DNA of 64,000 nucleotides from Rhizobium sp. J15 (GCF_002531825.1 NZ_NWSX01000003.1:248001-312000), one strand, 5' to 3'; shown: positions 29,226-39,427, numbered from the stretch's first letter. Notes: a model not told the origin generated them from the sequence alone. Made by a program: numbers and translations.

Positions 29226-30473
29226 GTGACAGATTCATCACAAGCCGTGTCCGCGGGCCGCCTGCCCATGGGCAAGCGTGAGTTCATCGCGCTTGCAGCC
29301 TTTCTTATGGCTATCAACTCGCTCGCGATCGACATCATGCTCCCGGCCCTGCAGCAGATCGGCGCCAGCCTCAGCGTCGAAAGCGAGAATCACCGCCAGT
29401 TCGTCATCTCTTCCTATCTGCTCGGCTTCGGCTGCGCCCAGCTTTTCTACGGCCCGCTTTCGGATCGCTTCGGCCGCCGCCTGCCGCTGTTGATCGGCCT
29501 CGTCATCTATATTCTTTCCGCCGTCGGCAGCGTCTTCGTTCCCTCCTTCGCCGGCCTTCTCGTGCTGCGCTTCATCCAGGGCGTCGGTTCGGCCGCCACC
29601 CGCGTCATCACCATCTCCATCGTCCGTGATATCTATGGAGGCCGGCAGATGGCCGAGGTCATGTCGCTGATCATGATGGTCTTCATGATCGTGCCGGTAA
29701 TTGCACCCGGCGCCGGCCAGGTGGTGATGTTCTTCGGCAACTGGCACCTGATCTTCCTCTTCATCGCCACGATGGCGACCGCAATCGCCGTCTGGGCCTA
29801 TCTGCGCCTGCCGGAAACCCTCCATCCCGCCAATGTCAGGCCCTTCACCGCCCGCTCGATCTTCGGCGCCTTCAAGCTGGTGCTGACCAATCGCGTGGCG
29901 CTCTGCTACACCATCGCCAGCACCTTCATCTTCGGTGCGCTGTTCGGCTTCATCAATTCCGCCCAGCAGATCTATGTCGGCATCTACGGCCTCGGCGTCT
30001 ATTTCCCCGTCGCCTTCGCCGGCGTTGCGATCTTCATGTCGCTGTCGTCCTTCTTCAATTCGCGCTTCGTCGGCAAGCTCGGCATGCGCCGCCTGTCGCA
30101 CGGCTCGCTCCTCGGCTTCATCGCCATCAACACGCTCTGGCTGATCGTCCAGATGGCAAGCTCCGAGCCGATGCCCTTCGCCCTGTTCATCACCTTCTTC
30201 GGCCTCGCCATGTTCCAATTCGGCTGGATCGGCTCGAATTTCAATTCGCTTGCCATGGAGCCTCTCGGCCATGTCGCCGGCACCGCCTCCTCCGTCCTCG
30301 GCTTCATGAGCACGGTCGGCGGCGCCATCATCGGCGCCGGCATCGGCCAGGCCTTCGATGGCACTGCCTTGCCGATGGTCGCCGGTTACTTTGCCGTGTC
30401 GGTCGTCGGGCTGGTCTTCGTGCTGATCGCCGAGAAGGGCCGCCTCTTCCACCAGCAGAACCCGGCCGTCTGA
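29226..30473 (+). CDS. MFS multidrug exporter, Bcr/CflA type (first of a tandem pair)
   Basis: Product of 415 residues, GTG start at 29226 after GGGAA. Twelve membrane segments can be traced. The Bcr/CflA signatures are present: MAINSLAIDIMLPALQQIG in helix 1, GPLSDRFGRRLPL loop 2-3, and VLRFIQGVGSAATRV in helix 4. These are proton-driven drug or metabolite exporters; substrate unknown. A closely similar gene follows 34 bp later, so the pair probably arose by duplication. Confidence 0.88.
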   Translation: MTDSSQAVSAGRLPMGKREFIALAAFLMAINSLAIDIMLPALQQIGASLSVESENHRQFVISSYLLGFGCAQLFYGPLSDRFGRRLPLLIGLVIYILSAVGSVFVPSFAGLLVLRFIQGVGSAATRVITISIVRDIYGGRQMAEVMSLIMMVFMIVPVIAPGAGQVVMFFGNWHLIFLFIATMATAIAVWAYLRLPETLHPANVRPFTARSIFGAFKLVLTNRVALCYTIASTFIFGALFGFINSAQQIYVGIYGLGVYFPVAFAGVAIFMSLSSFFNSRFVGKLGMRRLSHGSLLGFIAINTLWLIVQMASSEPMPFALFITFFGLAMFQFGWIGSNFNSLAMEPLGHVAGTASSVLGFMSTVGGAIIGAGIGQAFDGTALPMVAGYFAVSVVGLVFVLIAEKGRLFHQQNPAV

Positions 30474-30507
30474 ACGACCGGGCCATTCGCATTCGGGATA
30501 TCTCCAC

Positions 30508-31788
30508 ATGACGCCGCCGCATAAACCGCATCAGGAAAACCAGGGCTCCCGCCGCATCGGCATGGGTTTCGGCGAATTCGTCGTCACCATCGCCATCATG
30601 ACCGCCAGCATCGCCATGGCGATCGACAGCATGCTGCCGGCATTGCCGAATATCGGCCATTCCCTCGGCGTCACCAATACCAACGATGCGCAGCTCATCA
30701 TCGGCGTCTTCTTCCTCGGCTTCGGCGTCTCGCAGATATTCTTCGGCAGCCTTTCGGATACGTTCGGCCGCCGCAATATCCTGCTCGGCGGCCTCGTCTG
30801 CTACCTCTTTGCAATGTTTGCCGCCGCGGCAACCGGCAGCTTCGAAATGCTGCTGGTCATGCGCTTCATCCAGGGCGTGGGCGGTGCGGCGGTGCGCATC
30901 ACCACCATGGCCATCGTGCGCGACTGCTTCGGTGGCCGCGAAATGGCTCGCGTGATGTCCTATGTCATGATCGTCTTCATGATCGTGCCGATCGTCGCTC
31001 CTTCCGTCGGCCAACTGATCATCATGTACGCCAACTGGCATTGGATCTTCATCCTGCTCGGCATCGTCGCCTCCATCCTATTCGTCTGGGCGCTTCTGCG
31101 TCTGAAGGAATCGCTGCCGCCGGAAGAGCGCCTGCCGCTGTCGGTCGGCTCCGTCGCGGATGGCTTCAAGACCGTGCTCACCAACCGCATCACCTGCGGC
31201 TACATGATCGGCCTCACCATGTTCACCGGCGTCATCAGCGCCTATGTCATTTCGGTGCAGCAGGTCTTCGGCGAGGTCTACGGCCTCGGCGATTGGCTGC
31301 CGATCGCCTTCGCGGCCACTGCCGGCGGCATCGCGGTCGCCAATTTCGCCAACGGCTTCTTCGTGCGCAAATTCGGCATGCGCCGCATCTCGCACGCGGC
31401 CTTGCTGATCTTCACGGTGCTGTCAGCAGCCGGCTTCTTCTATTCGCTGGCGGGCAAGCCCGACTTTGCCGTCGCCTACGGCATCTTCACCATCGTCCTG
31501 ATGATGTTTGCCGTGATCGCCACCAATTTCACCGCCATCAGCCTCGAGCCGATGGGCAATCTCGCCGGCACGGCCACCGCCGTCACCGGTTTCGTCTCGA
31601 CCACCTTCGGCGCCATTCTCGGCGGCCTGGTCGGCCAGATGTTCAACGGCACGGTGCAGCCTCTCTTCGGCGGCTTCGCGCTGTTTGGCCTGGTGACGAT
31701 CGCCGCCACCCTCTGGGCGGAAAACGGCAAGCTCTTCACGCACCCGGGAGACAGCCCGCAACTCGATCCCGGTGCTGCTCACTTCTGA
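30508..31788 (+). CDS. MFS multidrug exporter, Bcr/CflA type (second of a tandem pair)
   Basis: Product of 426 residues with twelve hydrophobic segments. The same family signatures as its neighbour appear: AMAIDSMLPALPNIG, GSLSDTFGRRNIL, VMRFIQGVGGAAVRI. Identity with the upstream copy is obvious by eye along the whole length but many residues differ, so this is an old tandem duplication. Substrate unknown; perhaps complementary range. It is followed 33 bp later by a GNAT gene. Confidence 0.88.
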   Translation: MTPPHKPHQENQGSRRIGMGFGEFVVTIAIMTASIAMAIDSMLPALPNIGHSLGVTNTNDAQLIIGVFFLGFGVSQIFFGSLSDTFGRRNILLGGLVCYLFAMFAAAATGSFEMLLVMRFIQGVGGAAVRITTMAIVRDCFGGREMARVMSYVMIVFMIVPIVAPSVGQLIIMYANWHWIFILLGIVASILFVWALLRLKESLPPEERLPLSVGSVADGFKTVLTNRITCGYMIGLTMFTGVISAYVISVQQVFGEVYGLGDWLPIAFAATAGGIAVANFANGFFVRKFGMRRISHAALLIFTVLSAAGFFYSLAGKPDFAVAYGIFTIVLMMFAVIATNFTAISLEPMGNLAGTATAVTGFVSTTFGAILGGLVGQMFNGTVQPLFGGFALFGLVTIAATLWAENGKLFTHPGDSPQLDPGAAHF

Positions 31789-31821
31789 GCGAGGTGCGCC
31801 GGATCAATCCAGGGTATCTCG

Positions 31822-32295
31822 ATGAACGAGCGAATTCTGATCAGGCCTTACGCGCCAGACGACGTGGACGCGACGATCGAGATTTTCCTGCGCTCGATCC
31901 ATGAGGTCTCCTCGAAAGACTATTCCGCCGCTGAAATCGAGGCCTGGGCAAAGGTGGAAGATCGCAGCCTATGGGCGGAACGAAGGATGAGCAGACCTGC
32001 CTGGACCGCGGAAATCGGCGGAAAGCCGGTGGGTTTTTCCGATCTGACCGGCGATGGATGCCTGGATATGATGTTCGTTCACCCCGAATTTCAGGGAGTT
32101 GGAGTGGCAACCCGCCTGTTGCGCAGGGTCGAGGAAGAGGCTCTCAGGCTGGGGTACGGCCGAATTTATACGGAAGCCAGCAGAACCGCCCGGCCGTTCT
32201 TCGAGCGCCAGGGATTCCGAATGGTCGCCAGGCAAATCGTCGAGAAGCGCGGCCAAAGCTTGGAAAACTTCCTGATGGAAAAGCCCTGCGCATGA
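31822..32295 (+). CDS. GNAT-family N-acetyltransferase
   Basis: Product of 157 residues. The acetyl-CoA-binding motif A is seen as MFVHPEFQGVGVATRLLRRVEE (Q-x-x-G-x-G/A pattern), followed by a beta-bulge region YTEASRTARPFFERQGF typical of the family. Substrate unknown. It is co-directional with and close to the two exporter genes, so drug or metabolite modification is conceivable but unproven. Confidence 0.82.
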   Translation: MNERILIRPYAPDDVDATIEIFLRSIHEVSSKDYSAAEIEAWAKVEDRSLWAERRMSRPAWTAEIGGKPVGFSDLTGDGCLDMMFVHPEFQGVGVATRLLRRVEEEALRLGYGRIYTEASRTARPFFERQGFRMVARQIVEKRGQSLENFLMEKPCA

Positions 32296-32355
32296 GCACA
32301 CGAGAGCCGGCCGCAAATTCGGCGGCCCCGACCGGCCCGTGCAAGGATCGGTTTG

Positions 32356-33180
32356 TCAGACCGTAAACACCTCACGCCGCAGAAGCTCCCACGAAGCCTT
32401 ATCAGGCGCAACCAGCAGTCCGCCGTCGAGGTGATGCGGCAGGTAGGGCGATCCGTCGAGCCGCGCCGCATGGGCGCCGGCTTCCTGCGAGATCAAGGTG
32501 CCGGCCAGATGATCCCAGGGCATCAGCTTGTTGTACATCAGGTAATGCACATGCCCGCCGGCAAAGGTGCGGTATTCATGGGCCGCGCAGCGGTAGTTGG
32601 TGAGGAAGCGCACCTTCGCCAGATTGCCGAGGATCTCGGCGCGCTTATCCTGCGGCAGATATCCGGTCGAGGCCATGCCGACCATCTGGTCGAGCGCGAC
32701 CGGCTCGGCCGTCCGCAGCCGCTGCGCTTCGCCATCGGGCCGCCGCAGCCATGCACCGCCACCCTTCTCCGCCATAACCCAATCGTCGCCCATCGGATCG
32801 TAGATGATCCCGGCGATGGTCTTTCCGCCGGAAATGACGGAGGCCATGACGCCGAAGGCCGGGATGCCCGAAGCGAAATTGAATGTGCCATCGACAGGAT
32901 CGACGACGATCGCAAGATCGACATCCGCAAGCCCGGTGAGCAGAGCCGGCTCAGCCGCGACCGATTCCTCGCCGAGGAACAGCGCGCCCGGCCAGAGCCG
33001 CGCGGCTTCCGCCTTGATCATCCGCTCGGCCTGTTCGTCCGCCTCGGTGACGAGATCCGTCGCTTCGCTCTTGGCGCGAACGTCCTCTCCGCCGAGCCGG
33101 CGAAAGCGCGGCAGGATCTCCGCCTGCGCCGCTCGGCGCAGCAGATCGGCAAGCACGGTCACATCGACAGTCGCAGTCAT
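32356..33180 (-). CDS. Inositol monophosphatase family protein (first of two)
   Basis: Product of 274 residues from the ATG at 33180 (AAAGGA upstream). Metal-binding motifs of the IMPase superfamily are intact: LGEESVA, DPVDGTFNFA and, near the C-terminus, PWDHLAG. The family hydrolyses inositol phosphate, fructose bisphosphate, PAP or histidinol phosphate with Mg; the exact substrate cannot be fixed here. The gene directly follows a paralogue (33223-34050) and ttcA on the same strand. Confidence 0.85.
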   Translation of the reverse strand: MTATVDVTVLADLLRRAAQAEILPRFRRLGGEDVRAKSEATDLVTEADEQAERMIKAEAARLWPGALFLGEESVAAEPALLTGLADVDLAIVVDPVDGTFNFASGIPAFGVMASVISGGKTIAGIIYDPMGDDWVMAEKGGGAWLRRPDGEAQRLRTAEPVALDQMVGMASTGYLPQDKRAEILGNLAKVRFLTNYRCAAHEYRTFAGGHVHYLMYNKLMPWDHLAGTLISQEAGAHAARLDGSPYLPHHLDGGLLVAPDKASWELLRREVFTV

Positions 33181-33222
33181 GTCCAAATCCTTTCGGTTCG
33201 GCCTTTCCGAAAAGGCCTCAAA

Positions 33223-34050
33223 TCAGATGCCGACGATCTCGCGTCGGATAAGCTGCCAGCTTTCCCTGTCGGGCGCGGAAATGATGCCGCCCGTCGTTTC
33301 GCCCGGACGATAGGGCGTGCCGTCGAACTTGGCCGTATGACCGCCCGCCTCCTGATGCGCGAGCACGCCGGCCAGATGATCCCAGGGCATCAGCTTCGCA
33401 TGGCCGATGAAATGCAGCTTGCCGGAGGCGACCATCCAATATTCATAGGCTGAGCAATTGAAAGCGAAGGTCATTTTGATCTTCGCCATGTTGGCTGAAA
33501 TGCGCGAGCGATCCGGGTCCTCCATATGGCCCCACGAGATGCCGCCAACCATCTGGTTCAAGGCGGCAGGCTCGGCCACAGCAAGCTTGCTCGATTGCCC
33601 ATCCTGCCGCGTCAGGAAAGCGCCCGCTCCCTTGATCGCCGTGACCGTATCGCCGAGAACGGGATCGTGAATGATGCCGGCGACCGTCTCACCCCTGACG
33701 GTGACCGCCAGTATCGTCCCGAAGACGGGAAACCCGGCGGCGAAATTGAAGGTGCCATCGACAGGATCGATGACAAACGCAAGTTCGGCGTCGGCAAGCG
33801 CCGGCACGACGGACCGGTCGGCGTCATAGGCTTCCTCACCGACGATGAGGGCCGAGGGAAAGCGCTCTTTCAGCGCCGCGGTAATCCGGTGTTCGGCGAG
33901 CAGATCCGCCTGCGTCACCAGGTCGATTGCCGAGGTCTTTTCCGAAACGTCGGCAGTGCCGAGATTGCGGAAACGCGGCATGATCTCCGCGCGCGCCGCC
34001 TCCTTCACGCACTCGCCGAGAAAGAGAATATCCTGATCTGAAATGGTCAT
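33223..34050 (-). CDS. Inositol monophosphatase family protein (second of two)
   Basis: Product of 275 residues from the ATG at 34050. It has the same superfamily motifs as its neighbour (VGEEAYD, DPVDGTFNFA, PWDHLAGV) and similar layout throughout, so the two are tandem duplicates. Substrate unknown. It starts 47 bp after the ttcA stop. Upstream in-frame starts (34068, 34119) would overlap or crowd ttcA and are less likely. Confidence 0.85.
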   Translation of the reverse strand: MTISDQDILFLGECVKEAARAEIMPRFRNLGTADVSEKTSAIDLVTQADLLAEHRITAALKERFPSALIVGEEAYDADRSVVPALADAELAFVIDPVDGTFNFAAGFPVFGTILAVTVRGETVAGIIHDPVLGDTVTAIKGAGAFLTRQDGQSSKLAVAEPAALNQMVGGISWGHMEDPDRSRISANMAKIKMTFAFNCSAYEYWMVASGKLHFIGHAKLMPWDHLAGVLAHQEAGGHTAKFDGTPYRPGETTGGIISAPDRESWQLIRREIVGI

Positions 34051-34096
34051 GCGAAATCTGTCCTTCATGCAATGAAAAGCCTGCATAGCCGGCCCT

Positions 34097-34966
34097 TCAT
34101 GAAGGATCGGTGACACCAAGGCTGGAAAAGTCGAAGAGTTTCGGATCGAGCAGGTGCGACGGGTTCACATGCGAAAGCGCGCGCAGCATCGTGTCCTTGC
34201 GGCCGGGCATGCGCCGCTCGATATCGGCGAGCATGTCTTTCATCGCATTGCGCTGCAGCCCGTCCTGAGAGCCGCAGAGATCGCAGGGGATGATCGGGAA
34301 CTGCATGGCGGCGGCGAATTTGGCGAGGTCGTCCTCGGCGGCATAGGCAAGCGGCCGGAGCACCATCAGGTCGCCTTCGTCGTTCAGGAGCTTCGCCGGC
34401 ATCGAGGCGAGACGTCCGCCGTGGAAGAAGTTCATGAAGAAGGTTTCGAGAATGTCCTCGCGGTGGTGGCCGAGAACCAGCGCATCGCAGCCCTCCTCCC
34501 GCGCAATGCGGTAGAGATTGCCGCGGCGCAGCCGCGAACAGAGCGAGCAATAGGTTGCGCCCTCCGGCACCTTCTCCTTCACGATCGAGTAGGTGTCGCG
34601 ATATTCGATCCGGTGCCGCACGCCGATCTTCGTCAGATAATCCGGCAACACATGCTTGGGAAAGTTCGGCTGCCCCTGATCGAGATTGCAGGCGATGAGC
34701 TCCACAGGCAACAGGCCGCGCCATTGCAGATCGAGCAGCAGCGCCAGCAATCCGTAGGAATCCTTGCCGCCGGAAAGACCGACCAGCCAGCGCTTTTGCC
34801 CCTTCAGCATGCCGAAATCGTCGAAAGCCTGGCGCACTTGTCTCAGCAGCCGCTTGCGCAGCTTGTTGAAAGAGACCGAGCGCGGCGCATCGGCAAACAG
34901 CGCATGGCCGATAGCGCTGTCGGCTTCGCCGGTTTCCAGGTCGTCAACGTTGGCTGCGATATTCAT
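34097..34966 (-). CDS. ttcA: tRNA 2-thiocytidine synthetase TtcA
   Basis: Product of 289 residues from the ATG at 34966 (34990 is an alternative with AAGG closer). TtcA thiolates cytidine 32 of some tRNAs using ATP and an iron-sulfur cluster. The PP-loop SGGKDS is intact, and the two CxxC cluster motifs are present as YCSLCSR and CDLCGSQ. It is followed by the two IMPase-family genes. Confidence 0.93.
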   Translation of the reverse strand: MNIAANVDDLETGEADSAIGHALFADAPRSVSFNKLRKRLLRQVRQAFDDFGMLKGQKRWLVGLSGGKDSYGLLALLLDLQWRGLLPVELIACNLDQGQPNFPKHVLPDYLTKIGVRHRIEYRDTYSIVKEKVPEGATYCSLCSRLRRGNLYRIAREEGCDALVLGHHREDILETFFMNFFHGGRLASMPAKLLNDEGDLMVLRPLAYAAEDDLAKFAAAMQFPIIPCDLCGSQDGLQRNAMKDMLADIERRMPGRKDTMLRALSHVNPSHLLDPKLFDFSSLGVTDPS

Positions 34967-35025
34967 TGCTTGGTCCCATCGAAGCTTCATCTTGCCTTAG
35001 CAGAAAGACCTTCGCCCACACAGCC

Positions 35026-35955
35026 TCAATCGCCGAAAACCGACCAGCCGGTGCGCGCTGCAAGCATTTCCAGCGCCACCGCCCCGAGCTGCGAATTGCC
35101 GACCTTGTTCAGCCCCGGCGACCAGACGGCGATCGAGGCGATACCAGGCGCCACGGCGAAGATGCCGCCGCCGACGCCGCTCTTGCCGGGAAGGCCGACA
35201 TGATAGGCGAAATCGCCCGAGCCGTCATAATGGCCGCAGGTCAGCATCAGCGCATTGATGCGCCGCGCCCGCTTCGGCGACACCACGGAATGGCCGCTCA
35301 TCGGATTGCTGCCGCGCGCTGCCAGGAACAGTCCGGCGCGGGCCAGCTGCTTGCAGCTCATCGAGAGCGCGCATTGGTGGAAATAGACGCCGAGCACGTG
35401 ATCGACGGGATGGTCGAGATTGCGGTAGGCGCGCATGAAGTTGGCAAGCGCGGCATTGCGGTAGCCGGTCTGCGTTTCCGAGCGCGCCACCTTGTCGTCG
35501 ATGGTGATCGATTCGTCATCGGCCAGATAACGCACGAAGCGCAGCAATTCGCCGATCGCCTCGCGCGGCGCATGGCCAGCCATGACGACGTCGGTAACGG
35601 CGATCGCGCCGGCATTGATGAAGGGATTGCGCGGGATTCCGCTCTCATGCTCGAGCTGGACGATCGAATTGAAAGCCGACCCGGAAGGTTCGCGCCCGAC
35701 GCGCTTCCACAGGCTCTCGCCGACCTTGCCGAGCGCCAGCGTCAGCATGAAGACCTTGGAGATGCTCTGGATCGAGAAGGAAATATCGGCATCGCCGACG
35801 CGATAGACCTTGCCGTCGACGGTGACGATCGCCATGCCGAACTGCCGCGGATCGACCTTGGCAAGCTCGGGAATATAATCGGCAACCTTGCCCTCGCCGA
35901 TGCGCGGCAGGATATCGGTGTAGATGCTGTCGAGGGTCGCCTGCAAATCCGCCAT
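35026..35955 (-). CDS. glsA: Glutaminase
   Basis: Product of 309 residues, standard for GlsA-type glutaminase, a serine-dependent beta-lactamase-like fold that hydrolyses glutamine to glutamate and ammonia. Signature elements are [11 protein letters not shown] (catalytic Ser-x-x-Lys), [49 protein letters not shown]. The start MADLQATLD is chosen from conservation. It lies downstream of rpsD with a terminator between them, so probably has its own promoter. Confidence 0.94.
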   Translation of the reverse strand: MADLQATLDSIYTDILPRIGEGKVADYIPELAKVDPRQFGMAIVTVDGKVYRVGDADISFSIQSISKVFMLTLALGKVGESLWKRVGREPSGSAFNSIVQLEHESGIPRNPFINAGAIAVTDVVMAGHAPREAIGELLRFVRYLADDESITIDDKVARSETQTGYRNAALANFMRAYRNLDHPVDHVLGVYFHQCALSMSCKQLARAGLFLAARGSNPMSGHSVVSPKRARRINALMLTCGHYDGSGDFAYHVGLPGKSGVGGGIFAVAPGIASIAVWSPGLNKVGNSQLGAVALEMLAARTGWSVFGD

Positions 35956-35973
35956 CGCTTCTCTCCGGATAAC

Positions 35974-36001
35974 AAAAAAGCCGCCCGAAAGAGCGGCTTT
36001 T
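35974..36001 (-). terminator. Rho-independent terminator of rpsD
   Basis: On the minus strand AAAGCCGC / GCGGCTTT (36000-35993 and 35984-35977) form an 8-bp stem with an 8-base loop, followed by a run of T. It is 26 bp after the rpsD stop. Confidence 0.75.
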
Positions 36002-36027
36002 CCATATGCGAAAACGCCTGGTGCTTC

Positions 36028-36645
36028 TTAACGCGAATAGAATTCGACGACCAGATGCGGTTCCATGACGACCGGGAACGGAACGTCGCTAAGGTTCGGA
36101 ACGCGGGCGAAGGTGGCGACCATCTTGTTGTGATCGACTTCGATATAGTCCGGAACGTCGCGCTCGGCGAGGCTGACGGCTTCCAGAACGGTCACGAGCT
36201 GCTTCGACTTTTCGCGAACTTCGATGACGTCGCCGGCCTTGCAGCGGTAGGAACCGATGTTGACGCGAACGCCGTTGACGGTCACGTGGCCGTGGTTGAC
36301 GAACTGACGGGCAGCAAAGACCGTCGGAACGAACTTGGCGCGATAGACGATCGCGTCGAGGCGGGCTTCCAGAAGACCGATCAGGTTTTCGGAGGTGTCG
36401 CCCTTGCGGCGAGCGGCTTCGGCGAAGATCGCGCGGAACTGCTTTTCGCGCAGGTCACCGTAGTAACCCTTGAGCTTCTGCTTGGCGCGCAGCTGCACAC
36501 CGAAGTCCGAAAGCTTGCCCTTGCGGCGCTGGCCGTGCTGGCCCGGGCCGTATTCGCGGCGGTTCACCGGGGACTTCGGACGGCCCCAGATGTTTTCGCC
36601 CATACGGCGGTCAATTTTGTACTTGGACGATTCGCGCTTGCTCAT
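36028..36645 (-). CDS. rpsD: 30S ribosomal protein S4
   Basis: Product of 205 residues from the ATG at 36645 (GAAAGGAAAT upstream). S4 nucleates 30S assembly and binds 16S rRNA. N-terminal [20 protein letters not shown] and the central S4 domain [27 protein letters not shown] are intact. It is separate from other ribosomal genes, as usual in Rhizobiales. A possible -35 TTGACA lies at 36779-36774 with a weak -10. Confidence 0.97.
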   Translation of the reverse strand: MSKRESSKYKIDRRMGENIWGRPKSPVNRREYGPGQHGQRRKGKLSDFGVQLRAKQKLKGYYGDLREKQFRAIFAEAARRKGDTSENLIGLLEARLDAIVYRAKFVPTVFAARQFVNHGHVTVNGVRVNIGSYRCKAGDVIEVREKSKQLVTVLEAVSLAERDVPDYIEVDHNKMVATFARVPNLSDVPFPVVMEPHLVVEFYSR

Positions 36646-36851
36646 CGCATTTCCTTTCAAATGTTTAAGGCGATTTGTTGCCAAACCGCGCGAAGGAAAC
36701 ACGCCCTCCTCTGACCTCTTGCGAGACCTGACAGGATGTTTCGGTTACGCGAACAGAAACGATCCACGGGACATGTCAAATGAAACACCGGACATTGCTG
36801 CCCGGTGCTTGGCGCGGTCTTTAGAGGCCCGTCATGAAAATGTCAACTGCG

Positions 36852-36968
36852 CTAGAGCATGATGCCGAAAAGTGTAGGCGGTTTTCGGACGACATCATGC
36901 TCTAACTCTTTAATTGAGAACAGGATTCAGATTTTAGGCCGGGCGGGGCTAAAATCATCCTGTTCTAG
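36852..36968. repeat. 117-bp double-palindrome mosaic repeat, copy B
   Basis: Same length, order and nearly the same sequence as 21804-21920, again bounded by CTAG. Differences from copy A are concentrated in the loops (GTGTAGGCGG for GTGTGAGCGG; GGGCGGGGC for GGACTGGCC). It fills the gap between the rpsD 5' region and the end of the HerA-like gene. The rest of that 338-bp gap is rpsD upstream sequence with no further gene. Confidence 0.8.
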
Positions 36969-36983
36969 AGCCCGAAAGCGCCA

Positions 36984-38495
36984 CTATTCCGCAGCCAGCG
37001 GCTGATCGCCTGTGTCAGGCGCATTCGCGTCGCCCGGCGCGGTCTGGCAATTCATGTCGGGGAAGGCGACGATGCGCTTGCCGGAGAAATCCGTGTGCAC
37101 GACGACGATCCCCTGCTCCTCGAAATAGCCGAGCAGGCGGCGGGCGCGCCGCGCCGAATGGGTGCCGTAAGCGCGGGCGATGCGGGCGTCGGAAGGGCAC
37201 GGCTCACCACAGACGGCGGCCTTGGCGAGCATCAGGAAGACGCCCTGCAGGTCGTCGGTGACACCTGCCGACAGCGACAGCGCCGTTGCCCACGCATCGC
37301 TCGCCGCTGTCGCGGCGTCGACGCCCGAGCGGGAGATCGCCACCCGCCGGCGGAAATCCGGCAGCGCGATCGGCGGCCCCGGCACGCGGCGCATGCGCAG
37401 CCGCACGAGGAAGTCCTGATAGAGCACGGAATCGGTGCGGAAGGCGGAGGTGGGGTCGTCGAGTATCTCGGCCAGCACGCCGGCAAGCCGCTCTTCCCGC
37501 TCCTCGGCGGAAAGCTCCGGCTGGCTCGTCCTCGCCTCGACCGGCGCTGGCGATGCCGCCGGCGTCGAGCGCGACAGCTCCGCCAGGATATCGGTCGTCG
37601 GCCGCGGCGCCGGCGGCGCGCGGCGCACGAGCGGACGCTGGAATTCCTCCGGATCGGGCGTGAAGATCAGATCCTCTACATCCTGCGGCGCATCCGGCAG
37701 CGGCATAAGCTTCGGGCTGGAGGAGCGCGCCGAGGTCTCGACCGCGCCGATCTGGATCGGCAATGGCCGACGGGACAATGCCGGCCCGAGAGCGACGAAA
37801 TTGCCGCGCTTCAGGTCTCGGAACATCTCGGCCTGGCGCCGGTCCATGCCGAGCAGGTCGGCGGCGCGCGCCATATCGATATCGAGGAAGGTGCGGCCCA
37901 TCAGGAAGTTGGAGGCTTCGGCCGCGACGTTCTTGGCGAGCTTGGCGAGACGCTGCGTCGCGATCACGCCGGCAAGCCCGCGCTTGCGGCCGCGGCACAT
38001 CAGATTGGTCATGGCGCCCAGCGACATCTTGCGCGCATCTTCCGAGACGTCGCCGCCGACCGAGGGCGCAAACATCTGGGCTTCATCGACGACGACCAGA
38101 ACCGGATACCAATATTCGCGATCGGCATCGAACATGCCGTTGAGGAAGGCTGCGGCCGCCCGCATCTGCTGCTCGATATCGAGCCCTTCCAGCGTCAGAA
38201 CGCAGGAAACGCGGTGCTGGCGGATGCGGTTGGCGATGCCGGCAAGCTCGGCCTCGGTGCGCTCGCCATCCACGACCACGTGGCCGAAACGATCGGACAG
38301 CGTGACGAAGTCACCTTCGGGATCGATGATGACCTGCTGCACCCATTGCGCAGATTGTTCCAGCAGGCGGCGCAACAGATGCGACTTGCCCGATCCTGAG
38401 TTTCCCTGCACGAGCAGACGCGTCGCCAGCAACTCCTCGATATCGAGTGTCGCCGGAGCGCCGGACGCCAATCCCATATCGATGCCAACCTGCAA
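36984..38495 (-). CDS. HerA/DUF87-type ATPase
   Basis: Product of 503 residues. Walker A GNSGSGKS is at 31-38, Walker B is in VLVVVDEAQMF, and a MCRGRKRGLAGVIATQRL segment matches the sensor/arginine-finger region of HerA-FtsK-like ATPases. The middle (about 265-330) is a Pro/Ala-rich linker and the C-terminal 140 residues form a separate helical part. HerA pumps DNA with the nuclease NurA in archaea; no nuclease gene is nearby, so function is open (DNA translocation or repair are guesses). Confidence 0.75.
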   Translation of the reverse strand: MQVGIDMGLASGAPATLDIEELLATRLLVQGNSGSGKSHLLRRLLEQSAQWVQQVIIDPEGDFVTLSDRFGHVVVDGERTEAELAGIANRIRQHRVSCVLTLEGLDIEQQMRAAAAFLNGMFDADREYWYPVLVVVDEAQMFAPSVGGDVSEDARKMSLGAMTNLMCRGRKRGLAGVIATQRLAKLAKNVAAEASNFLMGRTFLDIDMARAADLLGMDRRQAEMFRDLKRGNFVALGPALSRRPLPIQIGAVETSARSSSPKLMPLPDAPQDVEDLIFTPDPEEFQRPLVRRAPPAPRPTTDILAELSRSTPAASPAPVEARTSQPELSAEEREERLAGVLAEILDDPTSAFRTDSVLYQDFLVRLRMRRVPGPPIALPDFRRRVAISRSGVDAATAASDAWATALSLSAGVTDDLQGVFLMLAKAAVCGEPCPSDARIARAYGTHSARRARRLLGYFEEQGIVVVHTDFSGKRIVAFPDMNCQTAPGDANAPDTGDQPLAAE

Positions 38496-38626
38496 TGCTG
38501 ATCCTCGCGACGAAGAGACTCACATGAACGAAGCGCCATTCTTCCGAAACGGCAACGCCCCGTCTATCAAAGAATATAGTGATTTTCAGGAGTGGATTTT
38601 GCCAACCCACAGGACAATTCCCGGCA

Positions 38627-39427
38627 TCACGCTTTCAGCCCGAAGCCCTGCATCAGCCGCCGCGTGGCGAAATCGGGATTGCCCGATGTGAAGACGGCAA
38701 AGTCGAAATTGTCGGGGTGAACGGCATCCGCGACCTCAGGCACCAGCGTGCGGGCGCGCCGGGCAATGGCTTCCGCCGGATCCAGCCAGTCCACCGGCCA
38801 GGGTGCGAGCCTCCGGAACATATTGGCCATGAAGGGATAATGCGTACAGGCGAGCACGACGATATCGGTTTTGCGGCCGTCCTTCTCGACGAAACATTGC
38901 TCGATCTCGCTCGTCACCGCTTCATCGGACACCGCATCGCCGCGAATATAGGCCTCGGCCATGCGTGCGAGGTTCTCCGAGCCGACCAGCCGCACATGGC
39001 ACTGCTGGGCGAAGGACTGGATGAGGTCGCGCGTATAGGCGCGCTTGACCGTGCCGGGGGTGGCGAGCACCGAGACGAGGCCTGAACGCGTCCGCTCAGC
39101 CGCCGGCTTGATCGCCGGCACGGTGCCGACGAAGGTCATCTGGGGAAAGGCGGCGCGCAGATCGGCGCCAACCAGCGTGAACGCGGTGTTGCAGGCGATG
39201 ATGCAGACTTCGGGGTCATACTCAATCAGCAGCTTGCCGAAGAGCCCGATGATCCGCTCCTTCAGCGCCTGCTCCTCCCAGCCGCCATAGGGAAAGCCGG
39301 CATCGTCGGCGACATAGATGAAGCCGCGCTCTGGCATCAGCACGCGCGCTTCACGCAGCACGGTCAGCCCGCCAATGCCGGAATCGAAGAGGAGGATGGG
39401 TTTCAGCTCATTCGTCGGCGCTGTCAT
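38627..39427 (-). CDS. murI: Glutamate racemase
   Basis: Product of 266 residues from the ATG at 39427; an ATG at 39439 is also in frame. It makes D-glutamate for peptidoglycan. The two catalytic cysteines are C79 (IACNTAFT) and C194 (LACTHYPF), and [11 protein letters not shown] is at the N-terminus. The start lies inside the end of trmJ (overlap of about 20 bases), indicating coupling. Confidence 0.93.
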   Translation of the reverse strand: MTAPTNELKPILLFDSGIGGLTVLREARVLMPERGFIYVADDAGFPYGGWEEQALKERIIGLFGKLLIEYDPEVCIIACNTAFTLVGADLRAAFPQMTFVGTVPAIKPAAERTRSGLVSVLATPGTVKRAYTRDLIQSFAQQCHVRLVGSENLARMAEAYIRGDAVSDEAVTSEIEQCFVEKDGRKTDIVVLACTHYPFMANMFRRLAPWPVDWLDPAEAIARRARTLVPEVADAVHPDNFDFAVFTSGNPDFATRRLMQGFGLKA

